Positions 57,171 through 64,000 of a stretch of DNA of 64,000 bases are shown here, one piece after another. Position numbers and translations under genes: made by a program. The stretch is taken from contig NZ_RPFZ01000001.1 of assembly GCF_003815535.1 (NCBI RefSeq), positions 2,170,001 through 2,234,000 on the forward strand, in the 5' to 3' direction. This stretch comes from Aurantiacibacter spongiae. Its GTDB lineage: Bacteria > Pseudomonadota > Alphaproteobacteria > Sphingomonadales > Sphingomonadaceae. The stretch's first letter is position 1. Every line of letters begins with the position of its first letter. Below the pieces are notes generated by a model. The model was not told the DNA's origin. It saw only the letters and a list, made by a program, of their open reading frames with translations, and did no database searches.

Positions 57171-58020
57171 TCTTGCGGGGCTTGTCGCCGCCGCGCTGCT
57201 CGCCTTTGGCGGGGGAAGCGCCGCTGCGCAGGATGTCGTCATCGGCGCTCCGGTCGAAGAGGCCGAGGTCGCGCCGCCGTCGCTTGGATTGATGGGGACG
57301 ATACCGATCTACTGGGGCGAGGCGGCGGGGCTGGAGGAGATGCTTGCCGGCACTGCGCGGCCGCACTGGGCGCGTCCGGTGATCGCGCGCGACTTTACCC
57401 TGCAACCGGTCGATTACCTGTCCGGGCAAGCGCTTGCCGGCTTCGACCGCCTGCTGCTGGCCCAGCCGCGCGGCCTGACCGCGGAAGAGAACGTGGCGCT
57501 CGATGCCTGGGTGCGCGGCGGGGGGCGCCTGCTGCTGTTCGCCGATCCGATGATGACCGGCGAATCGCGTTTTGCGATCGGTGACAGGCGACGCCCGCAG
57601 GACGTGGCGTTGCTTTCTCCCATCCTCCGTCACTGGGGGCTCGAACTGCTGTTCGACCCGGAACAGGACGGCGAAATGGCCATGCGGGAATTTGCGGGAA
57701 CGAACATCCCCGTGGCGCTATCCGGCACGTTCGCGGTGCATGGCAGCGATTTCGCGCGATGTGCGCTTTTCGCGGCCGATATGGTGGCGCGCTGCACGGT
57801 GGGCGCGGGGGAAGCGCTGATCGTGGCGGACGCGGCGCTGCTCGATCTGGACGGGCCGCACGACGGCGCGCCAGCCGCGCTCCGGCGGCTGTTGGCAGAA
57901 GGGTTGGGGATTTCGCGGGACAATGGCGACGGGTCCGCTACGGCGGGCGCGAAAGGCGCGCGGAACCGCCCTCGCGACCCGCATTCGATGGCGCAGGTCA
58001 GACGAGCGGAAAGTCCATAA
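57139..58020 (+). CDS. Exported GldG-like protein, function unknown
   Basis: 293 residues with a signal peptide (about 1-31, ending SAAAQ). The rest resembles the GldG/ABC-type uncharacterised transport domain: IPIYWGEAAGLEEMLAG, DRLLLAQPRGLTAEENVALDAWVRGGGRLLLFADPM and LLSPILRHWGLELL. No ABC transporter genes are near. Start: ATG 57139; GTG codons at 57115-57121 are alternatives. Coupled to the upstream membrane protein gene. Confidence 0.68.
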   Translation: MLIVQSRCVPDLAGLVAAALLAFGGGSAAAQDVVIGAPVEEAEVAPPSLGLMGTIPIYWGEAAGLEEMLAGTARPHWARPVIARDFTLQPVDYLSGQALAGFDRLLLAQPRGLTAEENVALDAWVRGGGRLLLFADPMMTGESRFAIGDRRRPQDVALLSPILRHWGLELLFDPEQDGEMAMREFAGTNIPVALSGTFAVHGSDFARCALFAADMVARCTVGAGEALIVADAALLDLDGPHDGAPAALRRLLAEGLGISRDNGDGSATAGAKGARNRPRDPHSMAQVRRAESP

Positions 58021-58229
58021 AGATTATACTATTCAGTATCTTACTGGACGATCCCCAAAAATCCCGCATTTTCCCCTTCCATCCCGTTCGCTACCGGGTT
58101 ATTTACCTTGGTCATCGGACAAGTTTCCCGTGCCGCATCCCGTATCCGGGGTGAGGCGGCCGCGCCGGCGCGCGGTTCGTCGCGGGGAAGATGTGTCCGG
58201 GGGTGTTTGCAAAACCGGGGACGGGGTTC
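58021..58229 (+). promoter_or_regulatory. Leader and probable promoter region of the dcw cluster
   Basis: A 209-base gap before mraZ. Its first 30 bases are strikingly AT-rich for this genome and include TATACT (58025-58030), a good -10 hexamer, and the inverted repeat CAGTA-TCT-TACTG (58034-58046). No clear -35 partner is seen. CCGGGG recurs at three places in the second half, but I could not establish real MraZ-box repeats. Confidence 0.4.
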
Positions 58230-58736
58230 GTGGCGGATCGGCCTTCAGGCTACAGGGGACAGGGCTTTTCGCTTCGCGGCGAGAAGGGTCGCTATGTCCT
58301 GCCACCCAGCTTCCGCAAGGTGTTCGCCGACAATAACGACGAACGCGTCCTGTGCCTCGCCAAGCACGAGAAATATCCATGCCTGACCGCGTTCGGCCTG
58401 TCGCGCACCGACGGGTTCGAGGACCAGCTCGACAAGGAAGAGGAAAGCGCGATTCGCCGCGGCGTGGACTTCGACCGCGATCTGCGCTCCATGCAGCTGT
58501 GGGGGTTTACCGAGGTTCCGTTCGATTCCTCGGGTCGCTTCATATTGCCCGATCATCTGTCCGATCTGGGCGGGCTCGCCGATGCCATCTACTTCCAGGG
58601 CGGCGGGCAGTTCATCACGCTCTGGGATCCCCGGCGCCTGCAGGCGATGGGCGCAGGGTTCGAGAACGCGCAGGCCGCATGCCGCACGATGGCCGCCGAT
58701 GCAGACGCCAAGGGCGCAAGGGGAAAGCGCAAGTGA
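58230..58736 (+). CDS. mraZ: Transcriptional regulator MraZ
   Basis: 168-residue AbrB-like DNA-binding protein that represses the dcw cluster. Two MraZ domains are visible: [16 protein letters not shown] and [13 protein letters not shown], with [15 protein letters not shown] between. Start: GTG 58230, preceded by a GGGGACGGGG purine stretch; an ATG at 58191 would add 13 untypical residues. First gene of the dcw run; GTGA overlap with rsmH. Confidence 0.93.
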   Translation: MADRPSGYRGQGFSLRGEKGRYVLPPSFRKVFADNNDERVLCLAKHEKYPCLTAFGLSRTDGFEDQLDKEEESAIRRGVDFDRDLRSMQLWGFTEVPFDSSGRFILPDHLSDLGGLADAIYFQGGGQFITLWDPRRLQAMGAGFENAQAACRTMAADADAKGARGKRK

Positions 58737-59686
58737 CCCCCGCGCCGGCGCCCCACGTTCCCGTCCTGCTGGACGAGGTGATCCGCGAACTCGATCCGCG
58801 GCCCGGCGATGTCATCATCGATGCGACCTTCGGGGCAGGGGGCTACACCCGCGCCATCCTCGACGCCGGGGCCACCGTGCACGCCTTCGACCGCGACCCG
58901 GACGCGATCGCCGCGGGCGCCCAGTGGCCCGAAACGCGGGAGGTTCCCCCGCGACTCGTGCTGCATGCGCGCCGCTTTTCCGAGATGGTCGAGGCCATGG
59001 AGGAGGCCGGCATCGCGCAGGTCGACGGCATCGCGATGGACATCGGCGTATCCTCCATGCAGCTCGACCGCGCCGAACGCGGCTTCGCCTTTTCCAGCGA
59101 CGGCCCGCTCGACATGACAATGGATCGCACCCGGCCCAACGCAGCGGACTTCGTCAACGACGCCGACGAGGCCGCGATCGCCGACGTGCTGTACACCTTT
59201 GGCGAGGAGCGGCAGTCGCGCCGCGTCGCGCGCGCCATCGTCGCCGCGCGTCCGCTGACCACCACGGGCGAACTGGCCGCGGTGGTGCGAAAGGCGCTCG
59301 GCCATCGCCCCGGCCAGCCGAAAGACCCGGCGACGCGCAGCTTCCAGGCAATCCGCATCCACGTGAACGGCGAACTGGACGAACTGCGCCGCGGCCTGGC
59401 TGCGGCCGAAAGGTTGCTGAAGGAAGGTGGCCGGCTGGCCGTCGTCAGCTTTCACAGCCTGGAAGACCGCATCGTGAAGACCTTTCTCCGGGATGCCGCG
59501 AACGTTTCCCCTCGCGGTTCCCGGCACCTGCCCGAAGCGAAGGATACCCCGTCCCCCCGCTTCGGGCATCTTACCAAGGCGATCCGGCCCTCCGCCGCCG
59601 AGATCGACCGCAACCCGCGTGCGCGCTCTTCCACGCTGCGCGCCGCGACACGCACCGCAGCGCCGGCAAGGGAGCATGCCGCATGA
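58733..59686 (+). CDS. rsmH: 16S rRNA (cytosine1402-N4)-methyltransferase
   Basis: 317-residue SAM-dependent methyltransferase acting on C1402 of 16S r[12 protein letters not shown] starts the fold, [14 protein letters not shown] is the SAM motif I, and [16 protein letters not shown] and [13 protein letters not shown] are family blocks. Start: GTG 58733, inside the mraZ stop (GTGA). Confidence 0.97.
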   Translation: MTPAPAPHVPVLLDEVIRELDPRPGDVIIDATFGAGGYTRAILDAGATVHAFDRDPDAIAAGAQWPETREVPPRLVLHARRFSEMVEAMEEAGIAQVDGIAMDIGVSSMQLDRAERGFAFSSDGPLDMTMDRTRPNAADFVNDADEAAIADVLYTFGEERQSRRVARAIVAARPLTTTGELAAVVRKALGHRPGQPKDPATRSFQAIRIHVNGELDELRRGLAAAERLLKEGGRLAVVSFHSLEDRIVKTFLRDAANVSPRGSRHLPEAKDTPSPRFGHLTKAIRPSAAEIDRNPRARSSTLRAATRTAAPAREHAA

Positions 59687-60222
59687 CACCGCATTATCGC
59701 ATTCGTCGCATAGGCTGGCTGGCCGCGCTGGGGGTCTGTCTCGTCCTTTACGCGATGCTGCACCTCAAGGTGAACGCGCTCCATTCCGAGGTCGTGCGGG
59801 CGGAACGCGAGATCGTTTCGCTGGAAAACGAGAACATGCTGCTGGAAACCGAATTCCTCACCCGGTCGAACCAGGTGCAGCTGGCGGCATGGAACCGGGT
59901 CGATTTCGGCTTCGAGGCGCCGACCGCGCAGCAATTCATCGAAAGCCCGCGCCAGCTGGCGCGCTTCGGCTCCCCGCGCGAGGCTGACGCGCCTGCGCCC
60001 ATTCGACTCGCGGGCATGAGCGATGACGGCGAAATGCCGGCGTTCCCGCGCCTTGTGTCGCCGTTGACCGGGAAGCCGGTGGAAGCGGACGTGCTGGGCG
60101 AGGGCGGCGAAAATCACGCGGCCGGCGGCGGCCACGCGCCCGCCAATCACCTCGCGGTCAGCCTCGCGGGCGGACCGGTGCGCGTCGCGATCGGCGGCAT
60201 CGCCGCTTCTGCCGGTCGATGA
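59683..60222 (+). CDS. ftsL: Cell division protein FtsL
   Basis: 179-residue bitopic divisome protein by position and topology: short cytosolic tail, membrane helix (about 11-28, [16 protein letters not shown]), a leucine-zipper-like coiled coil (about 29-65), and a long Pro/Gly/His-rich periplasmic tail that is an extension relative to typical FtsL. Overlaps rsmH upstream and ftsI downstream (ATGA both). FtsL sequences are poorly conserved, so order carries most weight. Confidence 0.85.
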   Translation: MTPHYRIRRIGWLAALGVCLVLYAMLHLKVNALHSEVVRAEREIVSLENENMLLETEFLTRSNQVQLAAWNRVDFGFEAPTAQQFIESPRQLARFGSPREADAPAPIRLAGMSDDGEMPAFPRLVSPLTGKPVEADVLGEGGENHAAGGGHAPANHLAVSLAGGPVRVAIGGIAASAGR

Positions 60223-61946
60223 CCGCCTTCGCCGTCCCGCACGGCTTCGCCGCCACACCGGCGGGCCGCATCGACTATCGCCGGCATGCGTTGCTGGTCG
60301 CACGGCTGCGACTGCTGCTGGTCGCCGCGGTTTTCGTGTTCCTTGGCTTGGCCGCCTTCGCGCGTATCGCCTGGATCGGCACGGTGGAACCCGGCCCCGC
60401 CCGGCATTCGATGGCCGACCAGCTGCTGCCTCCGCGCGGGGAGATCGTCGATCGCAACGGCGTGCCGCTCGCGCGGGCCTTCCCCGCCTATGCGCTGTGG
60501 TTCAATCCGCGCGCGATGGAACTGGGCGGCGATGGCGGGCCGCCGCTCGTGAAGAGTGCGGGCGAGGTGGCCCGTGAACTGAAGGCGATCTTCCCCGACC
60601 TGGACGAATACGAAGTGCGCGAGAAGCTGTCCTCGGGCCGCGCGGGCTATCTGCGCCGCCGCGTGCTGCCGCGCGATGCCAACAAGGTCATGGCCATCGG
60701 CGAACTGGCTCTGGAACTGCCGCGAGAGGAGGATCGCCACTATCCCCAGGGCGCGATGGCGGCGCATGTCATGGGCTACGTCGCGGCCGACGGTCACGGC
60801 CGTGTCGGGATGGAAGCGGTGCTGGACGAGCAATTGACGGACCCGGCGCGGCGCGCGACGCCCGTGGCGTTGTCGATTGACACGCGGGTGCAGGGCGCGC
60901 TGGAAGACGAATTGCGGCGCGGGATGCTGGCCGTGAACGCGGTGGGCGCGGCGGGCGTGGTGCTGGATGTCGACACCGGTGAAGTGATGGCGCTCGCCTC
61001 CCTCCCCGAATTCGACCCCAATCATATCGACGCAGAAGGCCAGTCACGCATGTTCAACCGCGTGACCAACCAGGTCTACGAACTGGGAAGCACCTTCAAG
61101 CCGCTGACGGTCGCCGCCGCCATCGACAGCGGCAAGGTGACCAATCTGGCGCGCCGCTATCCGGCCAACCGGCCGATCGCCATCGGCGGCTTCCACATTC
61201 GCGACAGCCACACGATCGGGGCAAGCCTGAACGTGCCCGAGATGCTGATTCATTCGTCGAACATCGTGACCGCGCAGATCGTCGACGAGGTCGGCGCCGG
61301 CACGCTCAAGCGCTACATGGAAGATCTGGGCATGAACGAGCGGCCCTACATCGAACTGCCCGCTCGCGGCTTTCCCATCTGGCCGAGCGGCGACTGGCCG
61401 CGACTGCGGGCGATGACGGTGGGCTACGGGCACGGGATCGCGGTGACGCCGCTCCACCTAGCTTCGGCCTATGCGGCAATGGTCAATGGCGGCGTATGGC
61501 GCCCCGCGACCCTGCGCAAGCTCGCACCCGGCCAGGCACCGCGAGGCCGGCGCGTGTTCAAGGCCAGCACCAGCGCGCGGATGAACCAGTTGCTGCGCAT
61601 GATCGCGGTCTATGGCACCGGCCGCAACGCGGATGCGCCCGGTTTTCGCGTCGGCGGCAAGACCGGGAGCGCGGAAAAGCCCGGAGCCGGCGGCTATCGC
61701 CGCTCCACGCTGGTATCGACCTTTGCCGCCGCCTTCCCGATGGACCGCCCGCGCTACGTCGTGATCGCCATGCTGGATGAACCGCAGGGCACCGTCGCCA
61801 GCAGCTTTCAGCGCACCGCCGCGTGGAACGCCGCGCCCATCGTGGGCCGCCTGGTGCCGCGTATCGGCCCGCAACTGGGCGTGTTGCCCGACGCCGATCG
61901 CGACATCGACCTCAGCGATCTCGAACCGCTGGTCGGGCACGACTGA
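60219..61946 (+). CDS. ftsI: Peptidoglycan transpeptidase FtsI (PBP3)
   Basis: 575-residue class B penicillin-binding protein of the divisome. One N-terminal membrane helix (about 28-47), the PBP dimerisation domain with LLPPRGEIVDRNGVPLA, and the transpeptidase domain with the Ser in GSTFKPLT, SSN (IHSSNIVTA) and KTGSAEKP. ATGA overlap with ftsL; it shares a base with murE (TGATG). Confidence 0.96.
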   Translation: MTAFAVPHGFAATPAGRIDYRRHALLVARLRLLLVAAVFVFLGLAAFARIAWIGTVEPGPARHSMADQLLPPRGEIVDRNGVPLARAFPAYALWFNPRAMELGGDGGPPLVKSAGEVARELKAIFPDLDEYEVREKLSSGRAGYLRRRVLPRDANKVMAIGELALELPREEDRHYPQGAMAAHVMGYVAADGHGRVGMEAVLDEQLTDPARRATPVALSIDTRVQGALEDELRRGMLAVNAVGAAGVVLDVDTGEVMALASLPEFDPNHIDAEGQSRMFNRVTNQVYELGSTFKPLTVAAAIDSGKVTNLARRYPANRPIAIGGFHIRDSHTIGASLNVPEMLIHSSNIVTAQIVDEVGAGTLKRYMEDLGMNERPYIELPARGFPIWPSGDWPRLRAMTVGYGHGIAVTPLHLASAYAAMVNGGVWRPATLRKLAPGQAPRGRRVFKASTSARMNQLLRMIAVYGTGRNADAPGFRVGGKTGSAEKPGAGGYRRSTLVSTFAAAFPMDRPRYVVIAMLDEPQGTVASSFQRTAAWNAAPIVGRLVPRIGPQLGVLPDADRDIDLSDLEPLVGHD

Positions 61947-63430
61947 TGCGGCTCGCCGATCTCGCCCGTCTGTTGAACCTCGATGCGGTTTCCGCCGGGG
62001 ATACGCACGTGACCGGTTTCGCGATCGACCATCGCAAGGTCGCCCCCGGCAACGTCTTCGGAGCCTTTCCCGGGACGAAGGTGAATGGCGAGGATTTCAT
62101 CCAGGCCGCCGTCGCCAACGGCGCGGTGGCGGTCGTCGCCCGGCCGCAGGCGCAGGTGCCGGGCGCGCTGCATCTCGCCAGCGAACGTCCGCGCCGCGCC
62201 TTCGCCGAACTGGCCAGCCGCTTCTTTCGCCCGACCCCGGAAACGGTGGTGGCGGTTACGGGGACCAACGGAAAGACCTCGACGGTCGAGATGACGCGCC
62301 AGCTCTGGCACATGTGCGGGCTGCGCGCGGCGAGCATCGGCACGCTCGGCGTCACCACGCCCGACGAAAGCGTATCCACCGGGCTGACGACGCCCGACAT
62401 CGTCACCTTCCTGTCCAACATGACCGGGCTGGCGCGCGAGGGCGTGACCCACGTCGCCTACGAAGCGAGCAGCCACGGCCTCAGCCAGTTCCGCAACGAG
62501 GGACTCCCGGTGAAGGCGGGCGCGTTCACCAATCTGTCGCGCGATCATCTCGACTATCACGCCGACATGGAAGATTATTTCGCCGCCAAGATGCGCCTGT
62601 TCGCAGAGGTGCTGGATGATGGCGGCACGGCGGTGATCTGGGCGGACGATGACTGGTCGCAGCGCGTCATGGACGTGGCGCGCGAGCGCGGGCTGACGCT
62701 GTTCACTGTGGGGGAGCAGGGCGAGGACATCCGCATCGCCGCGCGGGAGGCGACGCAGCTGGGACAGGAACTGCGCGTCGAGCATCGCGGCGATACCCAT
62801 ACGATCCGGCTGCCGCTGATCGGTGCGTACCAGGTCGCCAACGCCCTCACCGCCGCGGGTCTCGCATTGGCGAGCGGCAGCGACGCGGCGCAGGTGTTCG
62901 ACGCACTGGCGCGGATGCAACCCGTGCGCGGCCGGCTCGAACGGGCGGTGATCGCGCCTTCGGGCGCGCCGGTCTATGTCGATTACGCCCATACGCCCGA
63001 CGCGCTCGCCGCGGCGATCAAGGCCCTGCGGCCGCATGTGGCGGGGCGGCTCGTCACCGTGTTCGGTGCCGGCGGGGACCGCGACAAGGGCAAGCGTGCG
63101 CCGATGGGCGAAGTCGCCTCGCGCCTGTCCGATGCGGTCGTTGTGACGGACGACAACCCGCGCGGGGAGGACCCCGCCGCCATCCGCGCCGCCGTGATGG
63201 AGGGAGCCGGGGACAACGCGCAGGACATGGGTGACCGCCGCGCCGCGATAGGCCACGCGATCCAGATGGCGGGATGCGACGATATCGTGCTGATCGCGGG
63301 CAAGGGGCACGAGACCGGGCAGGTCGTCGGCAGCGGCGACGATGCGCGTACCCTGCCTTTCGATGATGTCGAAGTCGCGCGCGAATGCGCCGCGAAGATC
63401 AACGCCAACGACCGGGATACGGACAGATGA
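61946..63430 (+). CDS. murE: UDP-MurNAc-tripeptide synthetase MurE (meso-diaminopimelate adding)
   Basis: 494-residue Mur ligase that adds the third stem amino acid. TGTNGKTSTVEM is the ATP loop, YEASSHGLSQ and NLSRDHLDYH are conserved, and DNPR (VTDDNPRGEDP) indicates meso-DAP rather than Lys. Coupled to ftsI and to murF. Confidence 0.97.
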   Translation: MRLADLARLLNLDAVSAGDTHVTGFAIDHRKVAPGNVFGAFPGTKVNGEDFIQAAVANGAVAVVARPQAQVPGALHLASERPRRAFAELASRFFRPTPETVVAVTGTNGKTSTVEMTRQLWHMCGLRAASIGTLGVTTPDESVSTGLTTPDIVTFLSNMTGLAREGVTHVAYEASSHGLSQFRNEGLPVKAGAFTNLSRDHLDYHADMEDYFAAKMRLFAEVLDDGGTAVIWADDDWSQRVMDVARERGLTLFTVGEQGEDIRIAAREATQLGQELRVEHRGDTHTIRLPLIGAYQVANALTAAGLALASGSDAAQVFDALARMQPVRGRLERAVIAPSGAPVYVDYAHTPDALAAAIKALRPHVAGRLVTVFGAGGDRDKGKRAPMGEVASRLSDAVVVTDDNPRGEDPAAIRAAVMEGAGDNAQDMGDRRAAIGHAIQMAGCDDIVLIAGKGHETGQVVGSGDDARTLPFDDVEVARECAAKINANDRDTDR

Positions 63431-64000
63431 GTGCAGCGCTGAAACGCCATCCCGCCCTGCGCGCATGGCCGCGAAACGTCCCCACGCGCGCGCCGCTCTC
63501 CCTGTGGAATGCGGCCGGGATCGCGACCGCCACAGGCGGATCCGCTTATGGTGAATTTGAGGTTAGCGGCGTCGAGATGGACTCGCGCGACGTGCAGCGC
63601 GGCGACCTGTTCGTGGCGCTGAAGGGAGAGGCGATGGACGGCCATCGCTTCATCGACGCCGCCTTCCGCAACGGCGCCGCCGCCGCGCTGGTCGACCGGC
63701 CGGTGGATTATCCGCACGTGCTGGTCGGCGATACGACCGTGGCGCTGAAGGCGCTCGCCGCCGCCGCGCGCGAGCGGGTCGAGGCGAAGATCGTCGGCGT
63801 CACCGGATCGGTCGGCAAGACCGGCGTGAAGGAGGCGATCTTCACCGCGCTCGAACGATCCGGGCGCGGGCCTGCGCATCGCTCGGTGCGAAGCTACAAC
63901 AACCATGTGGGCGTGCCACTCTCGCTGGCGCGGATGCCGGCGCCCAGCCGTTTCGGCGTGTTCGAGATGGGGATGAACCATGCTGGCGAAATCGCCCGTC
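63427..64000 (+). CDS. murF: UDP-MurNAc-pentapeptide synthetase MurF, truncated by the window end
   Basis: The ATG at 63427 overlaps the murE stop (ATGA). The 191 residues visible show the N-terminal UDP-binding domain (VSGVEMDSRDVQRGDLFVAL), the ATP loop GVTGSVGKT at about 124-132, and SVRSYNNHVGVPLSL with EMGMNHAGEI, all typical of MurF, which adds D-Ala-D-Ala. The first 20 residues are a basic extension. The gene continues beyond the window. Confidence 0.93.
   Translation, partial: MSAALKRHPALRAWPRNVPTRAPLSLWNAAGIATATGGSAYGEFEVSGVEMDSRDVQRGDLFVALKGEAMDGHRFIDAAFRNGAAAALVDRPVDYPHVLVGDTTVALKALAAAARERVEAKIVGVTGSVGKTGVKEAIFTALERSGRGPAHRSVRSYNNHVGVPLSLARMPAPSRFGVFEMGMNHAGEIAR

Noticed and set aside
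58145-58225. Repeated CCGGGG before mraZ as MraZ boxes
   Set aside because: Irregular spacing and a simple GC-rich word; it does not fit the regular short direct repeats described for MraZ.

Overview
This 64 kb window is chromosomal DNA from a GC-rich alphaproteobacterium, most likely a member of Sphingomonadales (Erythrobacteraceae-like). Pointers are the very large TonB-dependent receptor with the IVVTGSR plug start, the ispH-thrB-rnhA block, the argS-SPOR-nagZ-scpA-scpB-tatABC block, a short type 2 ArgC, tamA-tamB, and a dcw (division and cell wall) cluster opening with mraZ. The genus is inference. I see no rRNA or tRNA gene, CRISPR array, insertion sequence or integrase. Gene density is high: no gene-free stretch exceeds 300 bases, and the largest are 2675-2952, 45426-45671, 58021-58229 and 32517-32717.

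Layout. 1-8.8 kb: clpB behind a heat-shock-type promoter, a TonB-dependent receptor preceded by a CRP-type site, an SDR with an MTA phosphorylase, and a marR gene whose start codon lies in a perfect palindrome. 8.9-16.2 kb (minus): Tad/Flp pilus genes cpaA-B-C-D-E-tadB-tadC, with the motor ATPase cpaF missing from its usual place. 16.3-20.8 kb: a lipase and FAD oxidoreductase pair, then rnhA, thrB and ispH on the other strand. 20.9-28.3 kb (plus): lipoprotein, argS, SPOR protein, nagZ, scpA, scpB, tatA, tatB, tatC, mostly joined by short overlaps. 28.3-33.6 kb: small membrane protein, amidohydrolase, HIBADH-type dehydrogenase, threonine ammonia-lyase, Bpt aminoacyltransferase. 33.5-40 kb: tamA-tamB envelope assembly genes.

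40-43.5 kb is the most unusual part: a fasciclin lipoprotein gene coupled to an Asn/Gly-rich secreted protein with internal repeats, a lone phage-type endolysin, and three 17-bp-phased palindromic repeats in front of a tiny XRE regulator and a membrane protein. 43.6-47 kb (minus) is a nitrogen/arginine block: SH3 protein, argC, glnB, glnA, with a sigma-54-like promoter and an upstream 20-bp palindrome before glnB. 47-55.3 kb is mixed housekeeping: M17 aminopeptidase, DUF3298-like lipoprotein, map, ccmA-ccmB, phhB, SDR, S9 peptidase, HhH-GPD glycosylase. 55.4-64 kb (plus): ferredoxin, cysteine synthase, two poorly known envelope genes, then mraZ-rsmH-ftsL-ftsI-murE-murF (murF cut by the window end).

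The core is ordinary and well conserved. The new information lies mainly in cis-regulatory DNA (CRP-like, MarR-type, sigma-54, triple palindrome), in the incomplete Tad locus, and in the NG-rich/fasciclin pair. No entirely new multi-gene system is demonstrable from sequence alone; the best candidate is the triple-palindrome/XRE/membrane-protein module near 42.6 kb.
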